DNA of 60,982 bases from Cohnella fermenti (GTDB taxonomy: Bacteria; Bacillota; Bacilli; Paenibacillales; Paenibacillaceae): NCBI RefSeq assembly GCF_004801405.1, contig NZ_SSOB01000052.1, positions 1 through 60,982 on the forward strand, read 5' to 3'. Positions 36,455 to 44,628 of this stretch are shown here, piece after piece (the stretch's first letter is position 1; the number at the start of each line of letters is the position of its first letter). Under the pieces are notes generated by a model that was not told the origin of the DNA, ran no database searches, and was given only the letters and a program-made list of their open reading frames with translations. The position numbers were made by a program, and so were the translations under genes.

Positions 36455-36979
36455 ATGTCCCTGAACATCGACCCCGTTCAATCCAACGACCAGATCGCCG
36501 CTGTCTCCCGACTCGCGCACGACATCTGGAACGAGCATTACTCCAGCATCATCACCCAGGGACAGATCGATTACATGGTGGAGACATTCCAGTCGACCGC
36601 GGCTATCGCTGAGCAGCTTCGCCTCGGCGGCTATTCCTACTATTTAATTGTGCTCGAGGGGAATCCGATCGGCTACCTAGCCGTGAAGCCCGATGACGGC
36701 AAGCTGTTCCTGAGCAAGCTGTACATTCGCAAGGACCATCGGGGAAGAGGGCTCGCCAGCCGCGCCTTCGCCTTCGTGGAGGATCTATGCCAAGCGGACG
36801 GGCTGTCCGCCATCTGGCTGACGGTTAACCGCCACAACAGCGGATCGATCGCCGTCTACGAGAAGAAAGGCTTCCGCACCGTGCGCACGCAGGTTGCCGA
36901 TATCGGCGGCGGCTACGTCATGGACGATTACGTGATGGAGAAGCCGGTCGTCGCTGTCGGCTCGTGCCCCCTCTCCTAA
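36455..36979 (+). CDS. GNAT N-acetyltransferase
   Basis: 174 residues with a clear GNAT fold. The acetyl-CoA loop is RKDHRGRGLASRAF (R/Q-x-x-G-x-G/A type), preceded by strand LFLSKLYI and followed by LTVNRHNSGSIAVYEKKGF, the typical motif B. It transfers an acetyl group to an amine; substrate unknown (small molecule or protein N-terminus). Cytoplasmic, alone on the plus strand, ATG behind AAGGAG with 9-base spacing. Confidence 0.88.
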   Translation: MSLNIDPVQSNDQIAAVSRLAHDIWNEHYSSIITQGQIDYMVETFQSTAAIAEQLRLGGYSYYLIVLEGNPIGYLAVKPDDGKLFLSKLYIRKDHRGRGLASRAFAFVEDLCQADGLSAIWLTVNRHNSGSIAVYEKKGFRTVRTQVADIGGGYVMDDYVMEKPVVAVGSCPLS

Positions 36980-37005
36980 TCAGGTGACTCAGGTGACTCA
37001 GGCGA

Positions 37006-37183
37006 TTTTATGCGATTTTTCACATTCGTCATCGCGGATTCAGGTTGAATCGAGCAGTTTTATGCGGTTTTTAGCATACATACCGAAGTTCGCGGCGGAA
37101 TTTTTTCCATATATGTGATTTTTCGCATAGAATCGTCCGAATGGCCCGTTAACGGGCGGCACGAATGTGAAATTTCGCATAAA
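37006..37183. repeat. Four copies of an intergenic TTTATGCG..TTTCACAT repeat
   Basis: The 317-bp gap 36980-37296 holds no gene but carries four related 21-23-bp elements: 37006-37028 (+), 37058-37079 (+), 37108-37130 (-) and 37161-37183 (-). Consensus TTTATGCGAWTTTTCACAT. Element starts are 52, 50 and 53 bp apart. The two left copies point right and the two right copies point left, so the set is roughly symmetric. A short direct repeat CAGGTGACT (36981-36999) precedes them. Probably a REP-like or regulator-binding family of this genus. Confidence 0.75.
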
Positions 37184-37225
37184 TCCCGGCACCGGCCCCC
37201 CTCGGCATCTTCAACAGCGCCCTCC

Positions 37226-37271
37226 CAAAAAGCCTCCAGCGCGCGCGAACGACACCGGAGGCTGGAGGCTT
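37226..37271 (-). terminator. Terminator of the cellulase-like/DUF5107 operon
   Basis: Minus strand: AAGCCTCCAGC, an 18-20-base loop, GCTGGAGGCT and TTTTTGG. Perfect stem with a T tract, 25 bp after the stop of the cellulase-like gene. Confidence 0.85.
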
Positions 37272-37296
37272 GCGTGACTTTGGAGCAAGTCGCCTT

Positions 37297-38721
37297 CTAC
37301 TCGAATTCCGCGATGAACCGATTCCACTTCCGCTGCCAGGCGATGTCGTTCCAGAACGGGTGATGCGGCGCGCAGTTCGAGCATAGCGTCATCCCCCAGA
37401 AGCCGAGCGCCATGCCCTTGCGGAGGCAATATTCCGCGATGAACTTGCCGACCGGCCCTTCCTCGAAGCCCGCAAGCAGCGGCGTATAGCCGACGTAGCC
37501 TTCCCCGATTGCGATCGGCAGCCGATAGCGGCGGTTCCAGACGGCGACCTCGTCGAAGCGGTCGTCCGCCTTCTGCAGCATGGCAAGCCGGTGGTCCGGG
37601 TAGCGCTCATACAGGAACAGGTCCCACTTGTCCGGATCGGCCCAATCGTGCAGGTAGATGAGCTTCATGCCGACCGGATTGCCTTCCATCCGCCACTCCT
37701 GGCCGGGGGGCAGCGTCCATGCTTCGAACGGAGGCGCGTCATCGCGGAGCAGCGACCTTACGAACGGGTTGGGGAAAACCGCGCTCTCGTCCGCCAGCCC
37801 CGCCTTCGCCATCAGCTCGTTCAGCACGCCCTTGATGTAGAGGTGGAAGTGGCCGACCTGCATGTTCCGCGCAAGGAATTCCTTCGGGTACGCCTCGTTC
37901 AGCGTATAGCTGGCCGTCATCAGAATGTCGGGATGACTCTCCCGCAGATAGCCGATTGCCTCTTCGATATAGGGCTGCATCGCCTCGACAAGTCCCGGCG
38001 TGTCGCTCCCGGCAATGCCCCGGGCGGTGCCGACGGCCGTCAGTTGGCCGAATTCGACCTCGTTATGCAGCTCGGCGTAGACAATCCGGTCCCCGTAACC
38101 CGCAGCCTTGACGAAGCGGATAAGCTGATCCAGCGACCTCGCGATCGCCAGGAACCGCTCCTCCGGCGGAATCGCCGCGAGCTCGTCGCGCAGCTCGGGA
38201 TGAGCGAGGAAGCTCGGGCTCTGCTGATACTCCCAGGAGGAGAGCATGATGTAGCAGCCGTGCTCCTTCGCCTGCCGGAACAGCTCAAGCAGATGGGCGT
38301 GGCCGTCCAGCTCGGCGCCTCCTTGGCAGTTGTACCAGCGGGTGCGCTGCCCGACTTCCCCGAGATTGCCCAGCTTCAGCAGCCCCGGACGCTTGCCGTC
38401 CGCAGTGAACAGCAGATACGGCATCGCGCAGATGCGGATCGTGTTGTAGCCCCGGTCGACCGCTTCCGCGAACCGAGCGCCGAGATCGCGATACGGTTCT
38501 CCCGGCAGCGTCATCGTGTACCAGGAGAAGTCCCACATCGTAATCGTCAGCTTGCGGGGGAGGTGCTCCGGAACATGGCCCATGGGAAAATTCGTCTCGA
38601 GATTGGCCGGCGCAAGGTTATTCGTGTTTAGCATGTTCGTGTTTAGCATGTTCGTGTTTAGTGTGTTCGTATTGAGTTTGTTCGCGTTCGGGTTGTTCGT
38701 GTTCATGTTGTTCGTCTCCAC
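37297..38721 (-). CDS. Cellulase-like TIM-barrel glycoside hydrolase
   Basis: 474 residues, no signal peptide. From about residue 55 a TIM-barrel hydrolase of the cellulase-like (GH5/clan A related) kind: TITMWDFSWYT, YNTIRICAMPYLLF, acid/base Glu in YAELHNEVEFG and probable nucleophile Glu in LPIAIGEGYVG. Substrate unknown. The first 45 residues are an Asn/Thr/Leu repeat (LNTNM units) unlike the rest. GTG 38721, behind AAGGAG, is the best start; the longer upstream frame overlaps the previous gene. It follows the DUF5107 gene by 19 bp, so the two form an operon and likely act on the same intracellular oligosaccharide. Confidence 0.8.
   Translation of the reverse strand: METNNMNTNNPNANKLNTNTLNTNMLNTNMLNTNNLAPANLETNFPMGHVPEHLPRKLTITMWDFSWYTMTLPGEPYRDLGARFAEAVDRGYNTIRICAMPYLLFTADGKRPGLLKLGNLGEVGQRTRWYNCQGGAELDGHAHLLELFRQAKEHGCYIMLSSWEYQQSPSFLAHPELRDELAAIPPEERFLAIARSLDQLIRFVKAAGYGDRIVYAELHNEVEFGQLTAVGTARGIAGSDTPGLVEAMQPYIEEAIGYLRESHPDILMTASYTLNEAYPKEFLARNMQVGHFHLYIKGVLNELMAKAGLADESAVFPNPFVRSLLRDDAPPFEAWTLPPGQEWRMEGNPVGMKLIYLHDWADPDKWDLFLYERYPDHRLAMLQKADDRFDEVAVWNRRYRLPIAIGEGYVGYTPLLAGFEEGPVGKFIAEYCLRKGMALGFWGMTLCSNCAPHHPFWNDIAWQRKWNRFIAEFE
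38621..38710 (-). repeat. 15-bp tandem repeat inside the hydrolase N-terminus
   Basis: Six consecutive 15-bp units of the type TTCGTGTTTAGCATG (plus strand), the first two identical and the others degenerate. They encode the LNTNM repeats of the cellulase-like protein. Because the unit is a multiple of three, gain or loss of units keeps the frame, so the repeat number can vary between strains. Confidence 0.9.
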
Positions 38722-38740
38722 GCGTGTTCGCTCCTTCCCG

Positions 38741-41700
38741 TCAAGGTTGATCGGCGCTGCGGTGAACGATCGCGCCTTGATGATTCGGCTCCCGCAGCAG
38801 CACTTCCGCGAAGTGCTCCGCCGCCTCTTCGTTCCGCCCCAGGCCAAGCAGCCCGAGCGCCTTCATATAGAGACAGTGAATCGCATTCCGCGCATTCAGG
38901 TCGTCCTCGAACACGAGGAAGTCCGGCAGCGAGACGGCGAAGTAATCGATCTTCACATCGTCGAAGCGATGCTTCTCGGCGTAGTCGATCAGCTTGTTGA
39001 AGCGGCGGCGCGCTTCCTTGACGCTGCCGAGCGCCAGCCACGCAAGCCCTTGGTAATAGATCATGTCCGGCGGCTGGTCGTTGTAGTACATCGCGCTGGC
39101 CGGCTCTTCCAAGCCTTGCGACGCCTTGACGTAGGCCGCGAGCGCGTCTTCCTTCCGTCCCAGTCGATCGTAGGCTTCCCCCAGGCAATACCAGATATTG
39201 TTCTCCTGAGCCCCTTCGAGCTTGCCTTCCCCGAGGTTCGCCGGATAGACGAGCGCCTGCCGAAGCCGCTCGATGGCCGCCGCCGCGTTCCCGCTCCGAA
39301 GCTCTCCCTTCGCCAATTCGACGAGAGCGAGCACGTACTGCCCGGTAGCCTTCCCTTCGCCGCCCTCCCACGGGTGGAAAATCCTGCTGCCAAGAAGAGC
39401 CAGCGCTTCTGCGTGCTTCCCGAGCGAATTGTGGAGCGTGACGTACTCGAGGTAGAGATCGTCGCGGCGGGCGACCGCTTCCCCGTGCGATTCGAGGAAC
39501 GTCAGACGCTTCTCCGGCGGCACTCCCCGCTTCTTGTACAACTGGTCGAGCTCGTAGAGGATGCGGGCGTCGGAAGGATCAAGCCCGTAAGCCCGCTCCA
39601 GCGAACACTCGGCCTGCTCCGGCCGGCCTAGCTTGTTGTAATACGCCAGCGCGAGATTCCGGTGAACGACCGGCAGCGTATCGTCGAGCGCGAGGGACGC
39701 TTCCCAGCTCCGCGCGGCGTCTTCCGGACGCTTCTTATCGTACAGCAGGTTGCCAAGGTAATAAGGCGCGCGGGCATCGGCCGGATTCCGGAGGATGGCG
39801 TCTTCCAGCACATCGAGCTCAAACAGGCGATTCGGGAAGCAATAGTCCGGTGAAGCGCTTGCCGCTTCTTCGCGGGCGATGCGCGCTTCCTCATTGCGGC
39901 CCAGCTTGGCCAGGCAATAGCCGATCGCGTAGGGAACCATCGGATATGCCCGCGCTTGAGCAGGCGCCTCTTCCAGCAGCATCGCGGCATCCTCGTACAG
40001 CCCGGCGGCTGCGTAGTCTTCCGCCAACGCGAGATAGTTGTGCGCGTCGCCGCGCAGAAGCCGCTCGAACTCGACCTCTGCGGCTGCAGCTTCGGCACCA
40101 AGGCAGAGCGCCTCCAGCGCCAGCTTCTTCTCCCGGCTCGCGCCGAAGTCGGCGATGTCCAGCGCCAGCGTCTCCTCGCACCAGCGAACCGCTTCTTCGC
40201 AGCGGCCGAGCTTGCGGAGAACCGCCGTCTTCAAGTGGCGCGTCTTGTAGCTGCGCGAGTTGCGGACAAGCGAAGACTCCGTCAGCTCCAGAGCCTCGGC
40301 GAATTCGCCTCGGCCGGCGGCGATCTGCGCCAGCGACAGGTAGCCCGCGTCCTGCCAGGCGGCCGACCAGACGGACTTGTAGAAGGCGGCGAACGCCTCC
40401 TCCAGCCGAGCTTGCCGCTTCAGAGACACGCCGAGCTGGTAATACGCCTCGCCGTCGTACGGGTTCGGGTTGCGCCATGTCACGCGGGCGACCGCGCGGC
40501 GGAAGTGCCGCTCGCTCTCCGCGTACAATCCCCGGCGCAGCAGCAGCGTTCCATAAGCGATATTGATGCGGCTGTCGTTCTCGTCGCGCCGCAGCCCTTC
40601 AAGATAATACGCCTCCGGCTCGAACGTCGCATGGCGATACTGCTCCAGATGAAGCCCGGCGAGGTACAGCTCCTCGTTCGTCTTCAGCTCGCGCGGTTCC
40701 GGCAGCGGAGTCGCCGCGTCCGGAATCGGCTCCTCCGCGGGCCGCTTCGGCCGGTAGCCGATCAGCAGCCGCCCGGACGCATCCTTCACGGTCAGGCGAA
40801 GCTCATGCTCCCGGACGCCCGTCGGAATGTCGACCCGCTTGCGATAGGCCGCATCGGGAGCGAGCTCGACTTGCTCCTTCAAGTAGATTGCGCCGGGACC
40901 TTCCAGCTCGATCCAGGCTCCCTCCTGCCGGGAGGTTCCATAGGCATGAACCTCGGCAATCCCCGTTTCGCTATCGAACTCCAGATTCACCGCCGCTTCT
41001 GTCGAAGCGTTTTTGACCACACCGATGTCTTTATAGGGCATGAAGTATTGCGTGAACGACTTCTCCTCGTAAGGCTGGAGCCACGTGAAGTCGGGCTGGT
41101 TGTCAGTGAACACGCCGGTCATCAGTTCGATGTACGGGCCGTCCTCGTCCGTCAGATTGCGGTCCCATGCCTGCCCGAACTCCCCGTTGCCCCACGTCCA
41201 CTGTTTTTTGCCCGGAGAGATATGGTGGTTCGCCACGTGCAGAAGGCCGGCCCGCTTGGCATGATCGTAGCCCCCGACGAAGTTGTAGTCCGACTTGTAC
41301 GCCATGTAGGACGTCGGCACCGGGATGTTCTTGTAGCGCGAGATGTCGACGCCTTCGGAGTAATCCATCTTGTAGTACGTGCCCGTCGCGATCGGGAACC
41401 GGCTCACGTCCCGCTTCCCATGGTCGAACACCGCCGTCACATCCGGGGGAAAAACCGACTGCGTATGATCGTTCACCGCCACCGCCGGGTTCGCCCACCA
41501 CAGGAACGTCTGCGGCGCGTCGGTCCGGTTGTACAACTGCGCGGTAATCTCCACATACGCCTTGCCCGGATGGAGCGTGAAGCCGGTCGTCACCTTCGTG
41601 CCGTACATCCGGTCAATCTCGGCCACCCATGCCGTCGCGCTGCCGTCCTCGTTCTCCGTCAGCTTGCACTCGACCGGCCCGTACGTGTTCGGACGATGGT

Positions 41701-42097
41701 GCTGCGGCCAGTTGAATTCGATGCCGCCCGACACCCACGGCCCCGCCAGGCCGACAAGCGCCGGCTTGATCACCTGATTGTAGTAGACGAAGTCGTAGTC
41801 GTTCGTCTTGTCGACCGCGCGGTAAATCCGTCCCCCAAGCTCCGGCATGATCTCGATTCGGACGTACTCGTTCTCGAGGAAAATCATCCGGTAATCCTGG
41901 AGCCTCTTCTCGTCCTCGATCTTGTCGATGACCGGGTGCGGATACACCCGGCCCGAGCTGCCCTGGTACACCCGCTTCTCCAGGAACATCGGGTTCTTGT
42001 CCGGCTTGCCCACGCCGTAGGTGGGAATCTGCACGGTCGCTTCCCATACGCGCGCTCTCTTCGTAGATTCGTTCAACATCGACACCCCCTGGTTCAT
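38741..42097 (-). CDS. DUF5107 and TPR protein, probable carbohydrate-active
   Basis: 1118 residues. The N-terminal 450 residues match the DUF5107 pattern, a galactose-mutarotase-like beta-sandwich: ENEYVRIEIMPELGGRIYRA, GGIEFNWPQHHRPN, then LWWANPAVAVNDH and GGYDHAKRAGLLHVANHH. From about 490 to the end it consists of tetratricopeptide repeats (EAYYQLGVSLKRQARLEEAF and many similar). No signal peptide. Related proteins occur beside glycosidases and are suspected to bind or cleave sugars; the function is not established. Start ATG 42097, with ATG 42079 (behind AGGGGGTG) as an alternative. First gene of a two-gene operon. Confidence 0.82.
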   Translation of the reverse strand: MNQGVSMLNESTKRARVWEATVQIPTYGVGKPDKNPMFLEKRVYQGSSGRVYPHPVIDKIEDEKRLQDYRMIFLENEYVRIEIMPELGGRIYRAVDKTNDYDFVYYNQVIKPALVGLAGPWVSGGIEFNWPQHHRPNTYGPVECKLTENEDGSATAWVAEIDRMYGTKVTTGFTLHPGKAYVEITAQLYNRTDAPQTFLWWANPAVAVNDHTQSVFPPDVTAVFDHGKRDVSRFPIATGTYYKMDYSEGVDISRYKNIPVPTSYMAYKSDYNFVGGYDHAKRAGLLHVANHHISPGKKQWTWGNGEFGQAWDRNLTDEDGPYIELMTGVFTDNQPDFTWLQPYEEKSFTQYFMPYKDIGVVKNASTEAAVNLEFDSETGIAEVHAYGTSRQEGAWIELEGPGAIYLKEQVELAPDAAYRKRVDIPTGVREHELRLTVKDASGRLLIGYRPKRPAEEPIPDAATPLPEPRELKTNEELYLAGLHLEQYRHATFEPEAYYLEGLRRDENDSRINIAYGTLLLRRGLYAESERHFRRAVARVTWRNPNPYDGEAYYQLGVSLKRQARLEEAFAAFYKSVWSAAWQDAGYLSLAQIAAGRGEFAEALELTESSLVRNSRSYKTRHLKTAVLRKLGRCEEAVRWCEETLALDIADFGASREKKLALEALCLGAEAAAAEVEFERLLRGDAHNYLALAEDYAAAGLYEDAAMLLEEAPAQARAYPMVPYAIGYCLAKLGRNEEARIAREEAASASPDYCFPNRLFELDVLEDAILRNPADARAPYYLGNLLYDKKRPEDAARSWEASLALDDTLPVVHRNLALAYYNKLGRPEQAECSLERAYGLDPSDARILYELDQLYKKRGVPPEKRLTFLESHGEAVARRDDLYLEYVTLHNSLGKHAEALALLGSRIFHPWEGGEGKATGQYVLALVELAKGELRSGNAAAAIERLRQALVYPANLGEGKLEGAQENNIWYCLGEAYDRLGRKEDALAAYVKASQGLEEPASAMYYNDQPPDMIYYQGLAWLALGSVKEARRRFNKLIDYAEKHRFDDVKIDYFAVSLPDFLVFEDDLNARNAIHCLYMKALGLLGLGRNEEAAEHFAEVLLREPNHQGAIVHRSADQP

Positions 42098-42141
42098 CTT
42101 CGATACCCTTCAAGCTTACTCGCCGGGGGGCGGCCGAACAA

Positions 42142-42170
42142 TTGACAATGGGCGGAATATGATGGATGAT
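42142..42170 (+). promoter_or_regulatory. Possible promoter of the LLM oxidoreductase gene
   Basis: TTGACA (42142-42147) and GATGAT (42165-42170) are 17 bp apart on the plus strand, 65 bp before the LLM gene. The -35 is perfect, the -10 weak (4 of 6). Confidence 0.4.
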
Positions 42171-42234
42171 ATTCGGCATTGGGACACACGGAAGCCTGGA
42201 GATAGAGAGATATTGAGACATGGAGGAGACAAGC

Positions 42235-43233
42235 ATGAGAATCGGCATTCTGGATCAAGCCCCGATCGCCAAGGGAAGCACCGCCGAGGACGCGCTGCGC
42301 TATGCGGTCGAGACGGCCGTGCTGGCGGACGAGCTCGGCTACCACCGCATATGGATGGCCGAGCACCATAACCTCGGCACGCTGGCAAGCTGCGCTCCGG
42401 AGATTGCGGCTCCGTTCCTCGCGGCCAAGACGAAGCGCATCCGCGTCGGCACCGGCGGCGTCATGATGATGCATTACGCCCCGTATAAGCTCGCGGAGAC
42501 GTTCCGCACGCTCAGCGCCCTCGCTCCGGGACGCGTCGACTTCGGCGCCGGCCGCGCGCCGGGCGGCGATTCCCGTTCCACGCGTGCGCTTGCCGAAGGG
42601 CGCCCGTACATTCCGACGGACTTGTACGACAAGTTCCATACGACGCTGCGCCTTCTCGAAGGCAACCCCGTCGACGATGGCCTGCACGACGAGCTCGTCG
42701 TCACGCCGACGAACGTCTCGCTGCCCGAAGCCTGGCTGCTCGGCTCGACCGGCAACAGCGCCGTACGCACGGGACAGCTTGGCGTCGGGTATTCGTTCGC
42801 CCAGTTCTTCAACGGGGAGATGTCGAAGGCGATCTTCGATGCGTACCGTTCCAGCTTCCGGCCGTCGGCGTTCATGGACAAGCCCGTCATCAACGTCACC
42901 TACTCCGTCTCCGTCGCCGACACCCGCGAGGAAGCGGAGTACATCGGCCTCCCCGTCGACCTCGGCCGCCTGTTCCTGATGAAGGGCCGCCTGCGGGAGC
43001 CGCTCACGCCCGAGGAAGCGCGCGACTATCCGCTCTCCGAGCTGGACCGTTCGCTCATCCGTTCGAACCGGGAACGCAAGCTGCACCTCGTCGGCACCCC
43101 CGCCGACATCGCCGCCCAGCTTCACGCCGACCGGGAGGAGTACGGCTTCGACGAAGTCATGATCGTCGCCTCCGGCATCAGCCAGGACATCCGGCTGCGT
43201 TCGCTGCGGATGCTGGCTCAGGCGCTGCTATGA
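42235..43233 (+). CDS. LLM-class flavin-dependent oxidoreductase
   Basis: 332 residues of the bacterial luciferase-like monooxygenase superfamily (YwbC/alkanal monooxygenase-like group). Typical lines: ILDQAPIAKGSTAEDALR, YHRIWMAEHHN, RVGTGGVMMMHYAPYKLAE, and ALAPGRVDFGAGRAPG. It would use reduced FMN and oxygen; substrate unknown. ATG 42235 follows GGAGGAG at good spacing; an ATG 15 bases earlier overlaps that site. Divergent from the DUF5107 operon. Confidence 0.9.
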   Translation: MRIGILDQAPIAKGSTAEDALRYAVETAVLADELGYHRIWMAEHHNLGTLASCAPEIAAPFLAAKTKRIRVGTGGVMMMHYAPYKLAETFRTLSALAPGRVDFGAGRAPGGDSRSTRALAEGRPYIPTDLYDKFHTTLRLLEGNPVDDGLHDELVVTPTNVSLPEAWLLGSTGNSAVRTGQLGVGYSFAQFFNGEMSKAIFDAYRSSFRPSAFMDKPVINVTYSVSVADTREEAEYIGLPVDLGRLFLMKGRLREPLTPEEARDYPLSELDRSLIRSNRERKLHLVGTPADIAAQLHADREEYGFDEVMIVASGISQDIRLRSLRMLAQALL

Positions 43234-43314
43234 GCGGCAGCGGGGATACTGACTGATTCCGCTGCTCTGCGAATGGCAGGATAGACGAAGAGAAGAATAG
43301 GCGAAGAAACGTCG

Positions 43315-43346
43315 AAGGCAGCTCGAGAAGTATCCCGGGCTGCCTT
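43315..43346. terminator. Hairpin between convergent genes
   Basis: AAGGCAGC and GCTGCCTT pair around a 16-base loop, between the convergent LLM gene and the broken nucleotidyltransferase. T tracts are poor on both strands, so termination efficiency is uncertain. Confidence 0.45.
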
Positions 43347-43367
43347 GACACACACTTATAGAAGTCG

Positions 43368-43882
43368 CTAATCGCTCTCGTTCCGTTGCACCCACTCGAT
43401 CGTCTCTTCCAATCTTTTCAGCAGAACCGGATTCTCCTCGGAGGCCTTCTCTCTCAGATAAATCAGATCGACACTCTCCAACTGGCTGGCCAACAAGTAA
43501 CGTGACCATTCCAAGCTGCGAGCGTCTTGCCAGAACTCTGCCGCGTTCAACCTATCCAATATTAGGTCCTCGATCCCGATGACATAACAATATCTCTCTT
43601 GAATCCGAGCCTGTCGAATAACTCCCGGGCGATATCGTCCCTCACCATAACAAGATCGACATCCACCGTCTTGTAGCTTCCCGAAGTATAGAGTTCAACG
43701 GCATTGCCCCCGACAATGACAGCCGGATCAGCGCCCAACATGTCTAGTAGGGGAGTAACGATTCCCATCAAGTGGAACTCCTTCAAGTGATCATGCTTAG
43801 AAGAGTTCGCCAACTCGCGAATTCTCTGCTTCGCGTTCCTGACTTGGGAGAGGAATTCCTCCGAAGTCCATTGATCCGCCAA
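43368..43882 (-). pseudogene. Broken nucleotidyltransferase (DUF6036-like)
   Basis: The first part (from TTG 43882, behind AGGAGG) encodes a nucleotidyltransferase-like N-terminus: HLKEFHLMGIVTPLLDML, AVIVGGNAVELYTSG and the acidic pair in TVDVDLVMV. It then runs into a stop at 43562. In the shifted frame the same DNA continues as RYCYVIGIEDLILDRLNAAE and on to a second stop at 43368, which is the expected C-terminal half. The usual middle segment between GFKR and the YVIGIEDL line is missing, so an internal deletion of some tens of codons caused the frameshift. The family often has a small partner gene upstream, as here; some members act as toxins or antitoxins. Confidence 0.72.
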
Positions 43883-43894
43883 TCCTTATCCCTC

Positions 43895-44110
43895 CTATCG
43901 GAGAATCCATTCGCGATTGCTTACGATCTGGATGTTCCCTTCGGCGAGCTGCTTCCGGAATCGCCTTCGCGCGCTCTTCATCAGCATGACCATCTCCTCT
44001 TCGGAACGAAGCTTGCTAGAGGCAGAGGTTGTAACGATTCGCGACTGAATACGCTGCCGACCATCTCCTGAACGAGGTCCAATTACGTCGGCAAGATTGA
44101 TTTCTCTCAT
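43895..44110 (-). CDS. Small protein upstream of the broken nucleotidyltransferase
   Basis: 71 residues, basic, unrecognised. It begins MREINLADVIGPRSGDGR, behind GGGGAGGGCGAAG, and contains SEEEMVMLMKSARRRFRKQL, likely a helix. It lies 12 bp before the nucleotidyltransferase gene on the same strand, so they formed an operon; such two-gene sets often behave as mobile toxin-antitoxin-like modules. A GTG/ATG 15 bases further upstream is less likely because the ribosome binding site lies within it. Confidence 0.6.
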   Translation of the reverse strand: MREINLADVIGPRSGDGRQRIQSRIVTTSASSKLRSEEEMVMLMKSARRRFRKQLAEGNIQIVSNREWILR

Positions 44111-44207
44111 CTTCGCCCTCCCCATTGTACCGAACTTCTAATTATTCCCATTATACACGTTCCAACGCAGGATTCCATAGGGAAAGAGATGCAGCCCATC
44201 TTTAAGT

Positions 44208-44471
44208 TCATCTTACAATACTCTCCTGCTCCAGCCTTAGACCAACATCCAACATAGTCAACGGCGTCTGCGTCTCGCCCCCGGATTTCTCCTTAAGCAC
44301 CTGCGAGAAGCGATACCTCGAATCGTTGTCGGATGTGACCATGATAGCGAATGCCGAATCGTTCCGTCTGCACATGTCGTAGATGAGCAGCAATGCTTCC
44401 GCGTAGAGCTGCTTGTTCGCGCCTGTAAGGAGCTGGAACAGTCCATCCGGCAACACGTCGAAAAACTTCAT
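44208..44471 (-). CDS. Small protein resembling a JetA-type (DUF5716) N-terminus
   Basis: 87 residues behind GGAGGGAG. The first 36 residues (MKFFDVLPDGLFQLLTGANK then QLYAEALLLIYDMCRRN) follow the pattern of the N-terminus of JetA-family Wadjet proteins (MKxFxxxPDxLFxxLxxxN). After that the similarity stops and the frame ends at 44208, where a full JetA would run for several hundred residues. I therefore see it as a probable fragment of a second Wadjet-like locus, or else an independent small protein. A -10-like TATAAT stands at 44505-44510 (minus). Confidence 0.45.
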   Translation of the reverse strand: MKFFDVLPDGLFQLLTGANKQLYAEALLLIYDMCRRNDSAFAIMVTSDNDSRYRFSQVLKEKSGGETQTPLTMLDVGLRLEQESIVR

Positions 44472-44628
44472 TGCAGGGCTCCCTCCGAAGTCTGTATTAA
44501 ACAGATTATATCATTTTCCGATATGGAGGGGTCTTGCGAACTATAACCAGCATCTTAAGGGTGAAGTGTTCTTGCGGAACAGCCTGTTTGCACGGCATTC
44601 GGACTTAAAGTCGCTCAAGGCCGCCTGC

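Noticed and set aside
37006..37183. CRISPR array
   Set aside because: The four elements are about 51 bp apart but occur in both orientations and differ from each other; the repeats are AT-rich and imperfect, and no cas gene is in the window.
39956..42145. Plus-strand open frame of more than 700 codons opposite the DUF5107 gene
   Set aside because: Arg/Val-rich antisense translation without recognisable domains; the minus-strand protein has DUF5107 and TPR patterns.
43234..43509. Small minus-strand frame downstream of the nucleotidyltransferase remnant
   Set aside because: It overlaps the remnant's C-terminal half in another frame, crosses the hairpin and has no ribosome binding site.
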